This document shows, piece by piece, positions 11,947 through 22,400 of a stretch of 64,000 bases of DNA. Source of the stretch: Dactylonectria macrodidyma. Taxonomy: Eukaryota > Ascomycota > Sordariomycetes > Hypocreales > Nectriaceae. Location: assembly GCA_020744425.1 (NCBI GenBank), contig JAGMUV010000001.1, positions 1,550,001 through 1,614,000 of the forward strand, written 5' to 3'. The notes under the pieces were generated by a model. It was not told the origin of the DNA and did no database searches. It saw only the letters and a list, made by a program, of their open reading frames with translations. Every line of letters begins with the position of its first letter. Position 1 is the stretch's first letter. The position numbers were made by a program, and so were the translations under genes.

Positions 11947-12503
11947 ATGTCTGAGATCAAGGTGTTCACCTACCAAGATGTTGCCGAGCACAACACCAAG
12001 AATGACATGTTCTGTGTGATCCACGACAAGGTCTACGACTGCACCAAGTTCCTGGATGAGCATCCGTACGTCCTTGACTCTTCTCTTCTCTTATCTGCTA
12101 TGCGCGACCGCCACCAGCTAACATTCTCCTCGCAGCGGTGGTGAGGAAGTCATGCTTGACGTTGCTGGCCAGGACTCCACCGAGGCCTTTGAGGATGTCG
12201 GTCACAGTGACGAGGCCCGAGAGGTCCTTGAGAAGCTTTACGTCGGCGACCTGAAGCGACAGGTAAGAGAACTCGAACCCAATGCTCCATTGCGCACAAC
12301 TAGAAAGGCTAACACTCCTTCTCCAGCCTGGCGATGCCCCCAAGAGCGCTCCCTCCGGCGGCAACACTGCGCCCTCAATGAAGTCCGACGGCGGCCTCAG
12401 CCTTGGCCTCTACGCCGTCGTCGTCGCCGGCGGCTTCCTCGCCTACGTCGGCTACCAGTACCTGCAGCAGCAGGCCGCTGCCCAGACCCAGCAGCAGGCG
12501 TGA
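11947..12503 (+). CDS. cyb5: Cytochrome b5, microsomal tail-anchored
   Basis: Three exons, 11947-12065, 12136-12262 and 12327-12503, give 140 residues. The heme-binding core reads [17 protein letters not shown], with axial His39 in HPGG. The second axial His is H63 in EDVGHSDEA. The HPGG motif is split by intron 1 (phase 2 after CC), so it appears only after splicing. A Pro/Ser/Gly linker leads to a C-terminal membrane anchor (about residues 107-126, [20 protein letters not shown]) and a Gln-rich tail, giving an ER tail-anchored topology. It donates electrons to fatty-acid desaturases, hydroxylases and sterol enzymes. Length and architecture match the family. Confidence 0.94.
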
Positions 12504-13349
12504 AGCGCATGACGGCCAACCAACGCTCTCCGCTGGTTGATCGCATAGCGCAATTGTTTGTTTTTATTCTGGGAGATCTAAAGTGCGGGCTTCCAGGCGC
12601 CGCCGAATTGGCCGGCAAATACAATTAGGAGTTTGGCCTTTGGCCTTGGGTCCGGGCAAATTAGACGGCATGCGCATACAGACGTTTCGGCTCAACTTGG
12701 ACATTGAAACGATTCCGCGGGCGGCTCCCAAACCCATGCGTCCCCGATTTTTTTGTTGGGGGCGGAGGGGTGGTGGGCGTGAGACCCAAGGATGAGAATG
12801 GCATCCTTGTCGAGGGGCACAGTTTCTGCTGCGCAAGGCAAGGCTATGGAGCACGGTGTTGTAATGGGGAGATTTTATTCACCCAGGGGAAGGCAATCTG
12901 GGCAGTAGACGTATATCCTCTTTTTAATCGACAAAAACACGATTGATCACGACGCACCTCGGTTCATTCATTGCCTGTGCTGGCGTTCTCACTAAGGGGC
13001 CAACATTGCCATGTGGGTAAGGCTGTGTGGCTGAAATGTATCCACTGTGGCCATTTTGGAATTGAGATCGCTGACCGCTGCCAAACAGACTTTGCTCCGC
13101 TAGTTCTGGGAGCCACGTCTGCATCACCTTGGTCACATGTGGCGCCACACTTGACAGTTTTCGTCAGCCTCGCCTGGCTCTCAGATCAACCTCAATCTCG
13201 ACTTCACTTCACCTCGACCGCGCGAGCGACTCTCCTTTGTGCATTTCTTCTCCGCCGCCCGCCCCTGCATTTCTCCTCGTTCTAACCCCTTCGAAGCCGT
13301 CGCTTGCCTCTCACGACTCCCTCCCGGTGCACAGCCCGCCTCATCCACC
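12504..13349. other. Intergenic region and TFIIE-beta leader
   Basis: About 845 bp between two plus-strand genes. The last about 130 bases are CT-rich leader sequence. An in-frame upstream ATG exists at 13239, but the following residues (FFSAARPCIS...) look like translated leader. Nothing else is supported. Confidence 0.55.
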
Positions 13350-14261
13350 ATGTCATCATATCTCGCGAAGCAGACGAACGCCTTCAAGGGGACGCTGGCC
13401 TCAGCCGCCACGAAGCTCTCCAACCCGACGTCCACCAAGGCCGTGTCGCTCGCACTGCCCTCACCGGCTCCCGCTTCGCCCTCGCCGTCCGCCACCTCCG
13501 ATCCGAACACCCCGAGCACGAAGCGCAAGCGCGATGCCGTCCCCGATGTGCCCTACTCGCAGCCCCAGCTCACGGGCTACGGCGCCGAGGTCAAGACGCA
13601 GATGACGTTTGCCGTCGAGTACCTCAAGAAGAAGGGCGAGTCCAAGACCATCGTCGAGATCATCGACCACCTGAGCCTGCGCGGCTACACCGAGGAGCAC
13701 AAGCGCGAGCTAGCCGATGGCCTGCGAGGCCACCCTCGCATTGAATGGAAGCCCGACGCAAGCCTCAGCGAGCAGACTTGGCAAACGGGCATGTACGCCC
13801 ACCGGCCCATCATCCCGGGCGTCAAAGACGCGACGTCGCTTCTAGCCCACCTGCAGCGCAAGACGGACGCCTCGGGCGTCTCAGTCAAAGATCTCAAGGA
13901 CGGCTGGCCAGACTGCGAAGACACCCTCTCCTCGCTAGAGCGACAGCACAAGGTGCTCGTGGTGCGCACCAAGAAGGACAACCTGCCGCGGTACGTGTGG
14001 CCCGACGACGCCTCGCTGCACTACAGCGTCCAGCACGAGTTCCAGGTCATGTGGCACCGCGTGCCGCTGCCCAGCACCGACGACATGCACCGCAAGCTCG
14101 TCAGCGTCGGGCAGAAGCCCACGAGCGAGGACCCCAACAAGCTGACCCAGGTGGGCGCCAAGCCCAAGGCCCAACGGAAGCGCGCCGGCAAGCGTATCGG
14201 CAAGGCGACCAACGTCCACATGCAACACTTGATGCAAGACTACAGTGGCATGCGGCGATGA
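13350..14261 (+). CDS. tfa2: Transcription initiation factor IIE subunit beta
   Basis: Single exon, 303 residues from the ATG at 13350 (CCACCATGT context). A Ser/Pro/Ala-rich N-terminus is followed by the nuclear basic stretch TKRKRDA. Two winged-helix modules come next: the first around TQMTFAVEYLKKKGESKTIVEIIDHLSLRGY, the second around GVKDATSLLAHLQRKTDASGVSVKDLKDGWPDCEDTL. The C-terminal region has PRYVWPDDASLHYSVQHEF and a lysine/arginine-rich tail QRKRAGKRIGKATNVHMQHL. This order matches TFIIE beta, which helps recruit and regulate TFIIH at RNA polymerase II promoters. An in-frame extension from 13239 would add 37 residues but looks untranslated. Confidence 0.9.
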   Translation: MSSYLAKQTNAFKGTLASAATKLSNPTSTKAVSLALPSPAPASPSPSATSDPNTPSTKRKRDAVPDVPYSQPQLTGYGAEVKTQMTFAVEYLKKKGESKTIVEIIDHLSLRGYTEEHKRELADGLRGHPRIEWKPDASLSEQTWQTGMYAHRPIIPGVKDATSLLAHLQRKTDASGVSVKDLKDGWPDCEDTLSSLERQHKVLVVRTKKDNLPRYVWPDDASLHYSVQHEFQVMWHRVPLPSTDDMHRKLVSVGQKPTSEDPNKLTQVGAKPKAQRKRAGKRIGKATNVHMQHLMQDYSGMRR

Positions 14262-14576
14262 TGGATTGGCCTGCTGACTGGGAGGTGGTTGGAGGGTAGC
14301 AGGGAAAAAGAAAGTGTGGTTGTACTTTTCACGAGCTATATGAGGACTCGGGGCGTTGGGTGGCCTGTCCCATACTTTTGGTTTCCCTCAGAATGGGCAA
14401 CAGGGACTTGATTCGGCGTTCACGGCAGGCAGGCAGGCAGGTTGTTTTTTTCTCTCATTTGGTTCAAAAGCAAAACGGCAAGGTGCTCGGCATTAGGTGG
14501 TTACTATGTTAGACAAAGAGACGCAAGCATAGCGTTAGTATATATTTTGAATCCGCACTTCCAATCCTCCCAGGCC
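14262..14576. other. Convergent 3' intergenic spacer
   Basis: 315 bp between the convergent ends of the TFIIE-beta gene and the DsbA-like gene. It contains a (GGCA)n-type run near 14425-14441 (ggcaggcaggcaggca) and AT-rich 3' UTR-like sequence. No gene. Confidence 0.55.
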
Positions 14577-16453
14577 TCACGCCGCTTCTCGCCACTTGCC
14601 CGTCGGGCCTCCTCCAGCCCGTTTCTCTGGCGTTGCCTCTCTGTCGAGGCCCCAGATTTCTCTATCCAGCTCGCGGCCTCGCTTGAGTGATCGAGGATTC
14701 CCTCCGGTGAGACTTGGGTCTTGTCTGCTCGGCTCCGGGTTACCTCTGCTTGGTCCAGTAGTCACGCCGTCTCTGCTCAGGCCCCAGATCTCCATGTCTA
14801 GTTCTCGGCCTTGTCGGACCGGCTGCGGGTATACTCCATGTGGAGCAGGTCCTTGACTAGCCGGTACTGGTGTTGGTCCTTGCCTGACAGGAGCTGGTGC
14901 TGGTGCTGGTACTTGTCTGGGAGGCACTGGTGCCGGTCCAGGTCTGTTCAGCGTATTTGGATCAGGGCCTTGTCTGGATGATGCCGGATCTACTCTGATA
15001 AAGGCAGACTCTTGTCTGGCAGGTGCTAGTGCTGGCCCTTGTCCGGCAGGCAATGGTGTCGGTCCTGGCCTATCCAGCATATCTAGATCAGGGCCTTGTC
15101 TGAATGATGCCGGATCTGCTCTGTCTAAGGCAGGGTCTTGTCTCGCCAGTTGCGGTGCTGGCCTGATCAACCTATTGGTGCCAGGAGACTGTCCAGACGA
15201 TTGAGGATGTACTCTATCCAAGGCAGGCTCTCGTCTGGCCAGTTGCGGCACTGGCTGGTTGAGTGTATATTGGCCAGGTTCTGGTCCAGACGATCGTGGA
15301 TCTGCTCTAGCCAAGGCAGGCTGTTGTCTGGCTGGCTCCGGTGCTGGCCTCCTCAACCTATTAGGGCCAGGAGACTGTGCAGATGATCGGGGTTGCCCTC
15401 TATCCAAGCTAGGCTTTTGTCTGCCTGGTGCCGGTGCTGGTCTGATCAACCTATAGGGGCCAAGAGCCTGTCCAGACAGTTCCTGACCTCCTTCATCAGG
15501 GACGGTGCCTTGTATATCCGGCGCCTGGTTACCTTGGGCTGGTCCCGTCCATCCTCCGTTTGGTCCCACGTCTTCCATGCTCATCCCCAGGCCCCCTCGG
15601 CCTAGTCTGTCACATCTCATGGCCTGGTTCATGGCCGCCAGGCCCTGCTCTCTCTCCTTGCGAAGACGGTCGAAGGCCCCCTCAAACAGTTCAGGGGCTT
15701 GGTACCCGGCGACGCGGAACCGGGCGCCGATCAGGACGCTCGGCACGGCAATGACGCCGGTGGTAGCAGCAGCGGTGAGCTCATCATTGAGCATCTGGCC
15801 CATGGCCTGGCAGTCGAGGGCGTTGAGCACGGCCTGGGGCTCCAGTCCAACGCCGCTGCCCACAGACATCAGCCATTTGGCGTCGGCAATGTCCATGCCG
15901 TGCTCGAAGTGACCGCGAAAGATGGACTCGACGACAGCACCCTGCGCCATAGGACCCAGCGTTTGCAGGGCCAAGGCGACGAGGCGGTGGCCGCGCTGCG
16001 ACGGACCTGTGGCGCCGTGGACGGAGAAGTCGACGCCGTGGCGCACACCGGCAGCCTGCACCCCGTCAATGAAGGTGCGGAGCTTTTCGGTGCCCATGAT
16101 TTGGATGTACAGTTCTCGCTTGTCAACTGAGAAGGATTCGATCACTAATCAGCAATCTTTAGCCTGGGAAGATGAAGGGGACGTATAGTCGTCGACGCGG
16201 GAAGGACAAGGGCAGGCAGGGCAAGGGCAAGCCGAGACGAGACGAGGCAAAACCAACCCCGACTCCTCGGAACAAACGGACTCCACTTACTGTATTGAAG
16301 CCCAGGATAAAGCAGAAACGGCTTCCAGATGACTTCAAACTCGATGTTTGGGTGCTGCATCTTGTACCGATACATGGCCGTCTCGAGGCTGCGTTTTCCA
16401 ACAAAGGACCACGGACACAGCAGGTCCGCGTGGAAGACGATTTGGATGCGCAT
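14577..16453 (-). CDS. DsbA/FrnE-like thioredoxin-fold protein with long Pro-rich repeat tail
   Basis: Two exons, 16453-16291 and 16144-14577, joined as LLYPGLQY-MIESFSVDKRELY (GTAAGT...TTAG), 576 residues. Residues 1 to about 225 are a DSBA-like domain of the FrnE / 2-hydroxychromene-2-carboxylate isomerase group. It opens MRIQIVFHADLLCPWSFVGKRSLE, has a helical insertion, and ends with the cis-Pro segment GVIAVPSVLIGARFRVAGYQAPE. The active-site motif is CPWS, not CPWC, so only the first Cys remains. Residues about 275-500 are imperfect 32-residue repeats rich in Pro, Arg, Gln and Ala (RPAP..ARQ.PALDRA.P.SSGQ). The C-terminus holds two copies of GRELD(M/R)EIWGL. The enzymatic role is unknown. 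A disulfide or isomerase function is only suggested by fold. The tail looks intrinsically disordered. Confidence 0.8.
14900..15540 (-). repeat. Coding minisatellite, about 96-nt units, in DsbA-like gene
   Basis: The 3' half of the DsbA-like gene is built from imperfect direct repeats. On the plus strand, matching blocks of the type ATCAACCTATTGGTGCCAGG recur near 15158, 15253, 15349 and 15443, a period of about 96 nt (32 codons). Farther left, blocks of the type ATCAGGGCCTTGTCTGGATG near 14960 and 15087 repeat with a longer period of about 126 nt. All units stay in frame, as expected for an expanding coding minisatellite. Confidence 0.8.
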
Positions 16454-18064
16454 GGCGAAGCTGGCAAAAGAAATTGCTGATCGATTCTCCAAAGACGGCG
16501 GGCGGCCTTTGCCTTAAAACGTGAAGAAGAAAGTGAGGAAGAGAATCGAGGGAAGTGTCCTTCAGCCCTCTCCCTCCACGATGGCCGCCTTTTCAGACAG
16601 CAGATCAGATCGCCCCCTCTTCCAGCTCGTCTTCGCTGCCCCCTCCCCCCCCCCGCGGGCGAGACACACGCCAGCCCATCTTTTCTAGACATCACAGCCT
16701 CGAGCTGTCAAGCCATGTCTTCGCACCTCGCATCTTCCCTGCGCCTTTCCGCGATGCGGCGTCAGCCCCGCCCCAGCTTCCTTGATTGCTATCCTGTCAT
16801 CTGGAACATGCAAGCTCCAGATCTTCTTTTTTTATATATCGGCTACCAATCATCAACCACCCTCGGAAGGGAGAGTCCGGCCAGCCAGTCAGGCTCGCCC
16901 ATTCCGCCGGTCTGTGTCACATTGTCGACCATTCAACTCTCTCTTTCCACCGAGGAGACCTCCGAGCCCGCCGTCAGTGCGGCCGCCACCGCTGCAAGAC
17001 CAGCTAACTGAACTAGTCTCGGCCCGCGAGCTATCATCTATCTTCTGCATACTCCGTCGTGCATAGTCCACAGTACCTTACCTTATTCTTTCTTGATTAC
17101 TCTTCCTTGGGGGGTTGTTCTTTCTTGATTACTCTTGCTTGCATTCCTCTTGTTTGGACTACTCTTTCATGATTACTCTTCCTCCCCGGGCAGTTGCATC
17201 TTGGGCACAGACGCAAAGAGCTTGCCTCGTTGCAACGCGATCGATCGATCTGAGGACATGTCAGCCCCCTACATAGTATGGAGTAGTGGCTCGGCTGACC
17301 AGGCTGGATTCCAAGACATTAATGTGCATTCAGCTGGCACAGCTGGTACAGATCACTGGCTGATCCAATCTCAGCATGCAGCCCACCGCTGCAGCCAGCT
17401 TTCCTCAAAATTCCACTGTGACGTGATTGTAACGCCACTCTGTCTCGCTCTCTCCTCTCTGCACTTTGGAATCTGCACTTGTTGGAATGAAATCGCAATA
17501 ACGGCAAGTCTATAATGTGTTTGCTCCCGGGTCCCGAGTCCAAACGTCTATCGGCTACTAAATACATACAAAATCAAACAGGAGAGCGTGTTGTGTTTCC
17601 CATAATGCCGGCCGGACTGCTTCCCGTGCGTGAAAAGCCACAGCAGTTCCAGTTTAACTCCCTTCCCTTTAGCATCGTGCAGCCAGTGTCCATCATCGTA
17701 AGGTTGCCGGCCGCCAGTCTATTTCCAGCTTGACAAAGGAAAAAGAATTCGAGGTCGGTTATGGGAATCAATCAAGAGATTAGGAAAATGAGTAAAGGAA
17801 AAATGGCATTCCGAACATGCTCCGTCAAGGAGTGAGCCCACGCGTCGGGGGTGGAGTGGTATTAGGTGACCGTGAGCATGTAATTCCGAGTCCATGCAAT
17901 TTTGAGAGGTGTAGAGGCATCCAGTCCAAAACAAACGCCCGAAATCTCCACGACCAGTCACGGGTAGATCTTCGACAAAATACAGGGTATCAATGTGTTG
18001 AGCTGGGAGGCCCAGGGTGAGGAACGGCCTCTTCCGCAGTTTCTGTGCATGGCACATCGCCCAT
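16454..18064. other. Intergenic region
   Basis: About 1.6 kb between two minus-strand genes. It contains a 10-nt C run (16645-16654) within a CT-rich segment, TTTCTTGATTACTCTT copies near 17087, 17126 and 17164 (a short imperfect triplicate), and AT-rich sequence just before 18064 that would be the 3' UTR of the zinc-finger gene. No coding segment is supported. Confidence 0.5.
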
Positions 18065-19491
18065 CTAAGCCATGTGTACCAATCCAGGCTCCGCGCTCTG
18101 GGGGCGTCGCATGTGTTGTGGGGCGCCATAGTACATCTGGTTCATCGCAGGGTTCGATGGATAGGCCTCAGGATCAGGGTAGACGTAGCTAGCAGCGTGC
18201 TGTGACGGCGACGCAACGTTCGAGGGCGACTGCCAGCCAACATTGGCCATATGAGGGCTGCCCCCGGCGCTTCCGGGCCCGCCCTGGTGCTGCTCCAGGC
18301 TGGGCTCCAGAGTGGGAGGAGGTCCGTAGCCAGTGGGGTGTGAGGTAGGTCGAATAGAGTTGTAGCCGCCTGAAGAGGTCGAGACTGGACTGCCAACACG
18401 TAGGTGCACGGGAAGAGATCCGTTCTGCTGCAGGTTTTGCTGCATGTTCTGTTGGATGTACTGGAAGTCGCTGGCGTGGCGGGGAATGCCATTGTTGCCA
18501 GACAGGTCAACGCTGGGCGACATGGACATGGTACGCTGAGCCGGGGAAGGAGTGGTCATGGGAGAACCATGGTTGGACATGTGGTCGCTGTCAGATCGAG
18601 CCTGGGCCAACTTAGACTTGGAAGCAGCAAGAGCGGCAGCAGTGGCGGCAGCAGCCTCTTCAATGGTTCCGCTGTGGTGGTTCTGATGACGCGTGAGGGT
18701 GGTTCGGCGGGTGAAGGTCTTCTGGCAGTCGGCGTAGGGGCACTTGTAAGGTCGCTTGCCAGAGTGTGTGCGTCGATGGCGGGCCAAAGAGCTGCTGTCG
18801 CTGAAAGGCTACTTGAGGTTAGCTTTGCGGTCAGGAAGGCTCGAGGAGTACGGAACTAACCTTTGCACAAGTCTCGCAGTGATGGGGCTTCTCGCCAGTG
18901 TGCACTCGCTGGTGGACAGTCAGGGCGGACCGCTGAATGAACATTTTTCCGCATGAGGGCCAGTCGCACACATGAGGTCGGACGCCGCTGTGGATGCGCT
19001 CTGTTCTCGATTAGTTACACCGTATGGTATTGGGATTGTTTCTGTTGCTTACCGTGTCGAGCGAGATCGCTTCGTCGCGCGAATCCCTTTCCGCATGTGC
19101 TGCAGGGATAGGCTTTGACAGGTTGTTGGGGAGGCGGAGCTTGCTGAGGCATGTGTTGCATGCCCATGTTAGGCATACCGCCCATGTTGGCCATCTCTGG
19201 ATATCCAGACAGTTGCATGGCGGTTGGCATAGGGTTTGGGATGTGCATAGGTGCGTGCATCGCGGATGGTGAAGGGTAGGCGCGTGCCATACTGTGGGGA
19301 GTAGAGTATTGCGAGTGCTCAGAGCCGTGGGGAGAAACTGATCGCTCCATACCAGGCTCAGGCTTGACGAGTTGATGGTGGTGATCCAGGAGACCGTTGT
19401 GAAGTTGTTGCAGTTGTCCAGCTTTCTTATTCAACATGTTCGTAATGTCCATAACCTCCGTAGGAGCCGGTGATCGCATTCCATTCATCAT
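18065..19491 (-). CDS. C2H2 zinc-finger transcription factor (four fingers)
   Basis: Exons 19491-19053, 19000-18861 and 18808-18065 give 440 residues. Four consecutive C2H2 fingers lie at about residues 125-240. Finger 1 is [23 protein letters not shown] (split by intron 1), finger 2 [21 protein letters not shown], finger 3 [19 protein letters not shown] (split by intron 2), finger 4 [31 protein letters not shown] linkers join them. Flanks are Met/Pro/Gln- and Ser/Gly-rich and probably disordered. After the fingers comes an alanine-rich helix [17 protein letters not shown]. Fungal relatives with this four-finger block act in development or glucose responses (Azf1/Con7-like annotations), but I cannot assign it to one. 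The reading frame is open to 19536 without an ATG, so the start at 19491 is the first ATG. An upstream exon spliced at TTTAAAG (about 19551) is possible. Confidence 0.85.
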
Positions 19492-22400
19492 TGTGCTGAG
19501 AGAAGGGCCGCTGACGGTCGATTCGGATTCGCACAAAGGGCTTTAAAAACTGGAGTGTGACAAGGAGAGGGAGGTCGTAACTAAGGGTTCAAAGTCAGCG
19601 CTGAACTCCAGTGCATCGCAGGAGCTAGTAAACGAAACATGGGCAACAGGGCAAGAAGAAAATCGGTTGCCCCTTGCTGTTGGCATGACATGATCATCAT
19701 ATACCTATGTACCAAGGCAGTGGATCACTGCCGAGGTAGTTGCCAAGGCTCCAAAGCGCATATGCGACGTACCTTGATTTCCAGGTCGACCCGCGACAAG
19801 AGGTGCTTGTATAAACAGCGGCTCGAAGGGCGATCCAGGTTGTTTGAAGAATTTTTTCTTGCCGACTAGCGGGGAGGGCGGGTTGAGAGTGTGAGCTGAA
19901 GGCAAGTCCTGTGTAGAACTGAATAGTCCGTTTATTGTTGAATCACACTACGAGGTGCGAAAGGAGGTCGAGAGGGGGGGCGTCGACGTTGGAGGGAGAC
20001 GAGGGGATCTCAGGGTGGTCTGTTCGCGATGAAGCTAAATGCAGGTACCAAGGTTAGCCACGTCAGAGAAGATGTGGTTAATGGACGGTCGAGGTGAATA
20101 AATGATGACAACACCCAGTTGGCACTGAGGAGGATCTGATCGATGATAAAGTATTCTAAGGAATGTAATCGAGGGGAACAGGTAGAGGGGAGGTCAAGGA
20201 GTAGATGCTCGATCGAGGCCAGGTAGGGGCCAAGCCTTTATGTCAGGTTGGGTCTCTGAGCGGGACGTGACAAGGCAGGCAGGCTGTGGAGTGGAGGCCC
20301 CGAAAAAAAACTCCCAGGCCGGGGCAGGGATCATGAAGTGGGAGGGCGTGAATTGCGGGACTCCAACGCGCGCCGTGCAACGCCGTGCAAACCAACGACA
20401 GCGCGCGATGGAGCAGGGATCAAACGACGGCAATGCGAGTGCAACAAGAGCCAGGAAGCTCAGGATGGCGCGGAGCGAGGGTGTGCGCGCAAGAACTCGA
20501 ACGGGAAAGTCGAACTTACTAGATGTCGGAGGTTGAGGAAAATGCTTTTGGATGCGGCGGCGGGACGTTTGATGGTTGGGAGTTGCTGGTGGTGTAGGTG
20601 TAGAATGCGAGGGTTTGGTTTGGGTTGGACGGTTGGATATTGGATCTCGTCGAGTTTGTTCTGTGCGCCAGATCTCAGGAAAAGGGCGGTGGCATGGAGC
20701 AAGCACGGGACGGGGGGCGGCAGATGGCAGATGGCAGGCAGGCGGCTGGCGGCTGGCGGCAGGAGGAAAAACGATGCGCAGATCAAGGGAAGGAGCGACG
20801 ACGATGAAGGGGGTAGTTGATCACGGGCAGGAGCTGGGACAAAATACAGCCTGGGGGGAGTGCCGACACTGTTATAACAGCAAGACAGAGGCAAGAGAGC
20901 CAACTCAGCCCGCGGTACCTTTCTGGAGGGCTTGGAGGGCTTGGAGGGCGTGGAGATCGAGGTGGGCGTGAACTTGTGAAGCCTGAAGCCCAAGGTGGGC
21001 GGGAAGGTGGGCGTGGGAAAGGGAGGGAGTGGAAGTGGGTGTGCTGGAGGGCGTGTGGCCAAGGCGGTGGACACAACAATGTGTGAATGACGGACGAGAT
21101 AGACTAAGCAGCATCAAAATAGCAGCTCCAAGATTGAGGGAAACCCCCCCCCCCTTCCTTGAAAGCGAGCCCGAGAAAAAAGAAATGACCCTAGGAATTG
21201 AAACGAACGGGTGGCTACCCAACGACCGAAAGGACCTGGTCTGGGTGTCTGGTCCAGGTGTCGGGGAAGACTGGAGAATGGAGAATGGAGACACTTTGGA
21301 GAATTGGATGGAGACTCGAGCGAATGCACTCCCGCGACACAAGTATCCCGGCACAGTGCACACAGTGCGCCCCAGCCCAGCAATGCGTCCAGCCTCAGCG
21401 CCGAGCAACAACCCCGGTCGCCGCGGCGGCGCCCCATCGAGCAAAGGCAACTAACCAGGAGGGCAGATGTGCAACCTCAAGGGGAAACGGGGGAGCGACG
21501 GGGATCTGAGTCGAGCAAGCAAACGTACGCATCTCTCCGTTACGGGGCCGCGAGGGTCTTGGGATAGACCCAAACGGGCACCGTCGTACAGCGCAGGGCG
21601 GGGACCCGTGCTGGGCCAACTGGGTGTTTGGGGGACCATCTTGACTACTAACTGCTAGACTGCCAGTGATTGGGACAGCTGGTGGTCCTGCTCATCTGGA
21701 CAAAGGGCGGCCATCATCAATGGAACCCTTGGCATGGGCTGGGGGCAACCCCCCCCCCCCCCGGCGCAGCACTGAGGATTCCAGCCAGGATGGGATGCAA
21801 GCAAACCGAAACACGCCTGTCCCTGTCAGCCTGGTACGTCGGCCGTCGTACCTCTTTGCAAGTCGGGTGGGCGACATCATGCTGATGCGAGTTGCGAGTG
21901 GACGCCTCCCTTCTGGTCTGTTACCCGTAAGATGCTGCTATTAGGTAGGGGGGATGGGTTTTGGGGTGGCATGGCGGGATGGTTGGTTCCAGGTTGATTT
22001 AATGCGGCAGCAATACGAATGTCAGTATTGGACTCCATAAGCCGAGAAAGCAATCACACAGGATCACCACCAACCGCAACAAACAACCATCTAGCACTAA
22101 TGCTGGGCTTGTGGTGGCCACGCCAGGCAGACTTTACTGTGCCGTGTGATGCGATGCGATTGAGATGCGGTTTGCCGATGCATGCACGCGTTCAGAGGGG
22201 CTCTGGCCTCTGATACCGTCTCCCTCTCCCTCGGGATAGCGAACAGGCCTCTCTCTGACCATCTCCCGAGAGCTCGTGATCCACGAACCCCAAATTCTCA
22301 ACGGTTCCCCTGGTCCTCTGGCTTTGGTGGCACTACCAGCACGCACTACGTACAATGTACGTACGAGCTTTGCCAGCAAGCAACCAGGGCCGACGTCATG

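Noticed and set aside
14596..15912. Several plus-strand frames opposite the DsbA-like gene
   Set aside because: Translations mirror the repeat units (Leu/Ser/Arg-rich) and are shadows of the minus-strand gene.
20194..21450. Minus-strand frames of 170-204 codons upstream of the zinc-finger gene
   Set aside because: Pro/Ser/Leu-rich translations of CT-rich leader-like DNA, without ATG-linked domains; more likely untranslated leader.
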